Below are positions 63,076 to 64,000 of a stretch of 64,000 nt of DNA, piece after piece (the stretch's first letter is position 1; the number at the start of each line of letters is the position of its first letter). The stretch is taken from positions 372,001-436,000 of the forward strand of contig NZ_JYII01000020.1 in assembly GCF_000948415.1 (NCBI RefSeq). Reading direction: 5' to 3'. Under the pieces are notes generated by a model. It made no database searches and was not told where the DNA came from. It saw only the letters and a list, made by a program, of their open reading frames with translations. This DNA is from Thalassospira sp. HJ (GTDB taxonomy: Bacteria > Pseudomonadota > Alphaproteobacteria > Rhodospirillales > Thalassospiraceae). The translations under genes and the position numbers were made by a program.

Positions 63076-64000
63076 ATGCCTAACACCCAAAAGACTTTCT
63101 TGCGTGCCCTTGCCGGTGAAACCCTTCCCGTACCGCCGATCTGGCTGATGCGCCAGGCTGGCCGCTATTTGCCGGAATACAAGGCAACCCGCGCAGAGGC
63201 CGGTTCGTTCCTTGATCTTTGCTATAATCCCGATCTTGCCTGCGAAGTTACGTTGCAGCCACTTCGGCGCTATGACTTCGATGCGGCGATATTGTTCTCC
63301 GATATCCTCGTTATACCGCAGGCACTGGGTCAGCATTTGGCATTCAAGCAGGGTGAAGGCCCACAGCTTGAGGCCATCAGAGATGCTTCAGGCCTGGGCA
63401 AGCTTTCGCTTGATAGCATTCATGACACCCTTGGCCCGATCTATGAGACGGTTTCCAAGCTTTCAAGCGCCATTCCGTCCAGTACAGCGCTGATCGGCTT
63501 TGCCGGTGCACCCTGGACCGTTGCGACCTATATGGTCGAGGGTAAGGGCTCCAAGGACTTCCCGAATATCCGCCGCTTTGCCTATGGCGATCCTGATGGC
63601 TTTGCCAAACTGATCGACATCGTGATTGAGGCGACCACGCAATATTTGCTGAAACAGGTTGAAGCGGGTGCAGAATGCATTCAGCTGTTTGAAACTTGGG
63701 GCGGGGTTCTGTCCGAAACCGGCTTTAATCGCTGGGTGATCGAGCCGACCAAACAGATCGTTGCCAATTTGCGTGCCGTCCATCCGGATCTGCCGATTAT
63801 CGGCTTCCCGCGGGGCTGTGGTTTGCATCTGGTCGATTTCAAACAGAAAACCGGTGTGACCGCGGTTGGCCTTGATAGCGGTGTCAAACTCGACTGGGTG
63901 GCTGAAAACCTTCAGAAACTGGGACCAGTGCAGGGTAATCTTGATCCGATGTTGCTGATCACGGGCGGTGATCCGATGTTTGATGAAGCCAAACGCATCC
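63076..64000 (+). CDS. hemE: uroporphyrinogen decarboxylase, 5' part
   Basis: ATG 63076 opens a frame that runs off the window (308 codons seen of about 345). [20 protein letters not shown] is followed by the signature [20 protein letters not shown], then [17 protein letters not shown] and [25 protein letters not shown] is followed by CG where AG is more common. HemE decarboxylates uroporphyrinogen III to coproporphyrinogen III in haem synthesis. It lies immediately downstream of the putative origin, as in Caulobacter. Confidence 0.97.
   Translation, partial: MPNTQKTFLRALAGETLPVPPIWLMRQAGRYLPEYKATRAEAGSFLDLCYNPDLACEVTLQPLRRYDFDAAILFSDILVIPQALGQHLAFKQGEGPQLEAIRDASGLGKLSLDSIHDTLGPIYETVSKLSSAIPSSTALIGFAGAPWTVATYMVEGKGSKDFPNIRRFAYGDPDGFAKLIDIVIEATTQYLLKQVEAGAECIQLFETWGGVLSETGFNRWVIEPTKQIVANLRAVHPDLPIIGFPRGCGLHLVDFKQKTGVTAVGLDSGVKLDWVAENLQKLGPVQGNLDPMLLITGGDPMFDEAKRI

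Noticed and set aside
1..64000. CRISPR arrays, rRNA or tRNA genes, integrases or transposases
   Set aside because: I looked for regular short repeats, T-arm patterns and transposase motifs and found none that hold up.

Overview
The window is a gene-dense piece of an alphaproteobacterial chromosome. Protein style and gene order (mnmE-mnmG-rsmG-parA-parB; lptE-holA; dnaQ-coaE-aroE-maf-ppsR facing hemE) suggest Rhodospirillales, with a Thalassospira-like genus as a guess. Most of it is housekeeping sequence of moderately high G+C. It also covers the origin neighbourhood: three perfect parS palindromes lie around rsmG/mnmG/mnmE, and the ppsR-hemE gap has many DnaA boxes and clustered GANTC sites, so it is the best oriC candidate.

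Layout. 1-10.4 kb: tail of an ABM-domain protein, DMT exporter with divergent LysR regulator, a glycosyltransferase broken by an in-frame TAG, ppa, a macro-domain protein, an L,D-transpeptidase-fold protein, a DUF2333 protein, an Nfu-type Fe-S carrier, a Bax-like glucosaminidase, a lipoprotein and an APC-like permease. 10.5-24.4 kb: maeB, a stress-type protein, mutS, an AT-rich two-gene island, glnD, murJ, trpS. 24.4-34.4 kb: an Ala-rich protein, ribA, an OmpR-type response regulator, a PLP-homeostasis protein, a ThiE-like protein, a GT9-like protein and two paralogous porins. 34.7-44.2 kb: DUF3576 lipoprotein, an orphan gene, lptE, holA, then parB, parA, rsmG, mnmG and mnmE on the minus strand. 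44.7-57.5 kb: a thioredoxin-like ferredoxin, a small DUF6489-like protein, an iron/haem-type ABC operon with a DUF2946-like protein, a YyaL-like thioredoxin-domain protein, ogt, a quinone oxidoreductase, a 2OG-Fe(II) oxygenase, an HD hydrolase, rho, an XRE regulator and an Smr protein. 57.7-64 kb: a periplasmic binding protein, dnaQ, coaE, aroE, maf, ppsR, putative oriC and the 5' part of hemE.

Non-coding structure is rich. Two 265-bp elements (before murJ and before the response regulator) align without gaps, have about 33-bp terminal inverted repeats plus two internal stems, and differ by paired substitutions that keep the stems. A 122-bp imperfect palindrome sits at the ribA stop codon. 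Hairpin terminators end many genes.

The points most worth following are the structured repeat family, the AT-rich island with a membrane/GAF-like protein, the putative oriC, the A-AAA-AAG site at the end of parB, and the absence of leuS from a place where it is usually found.
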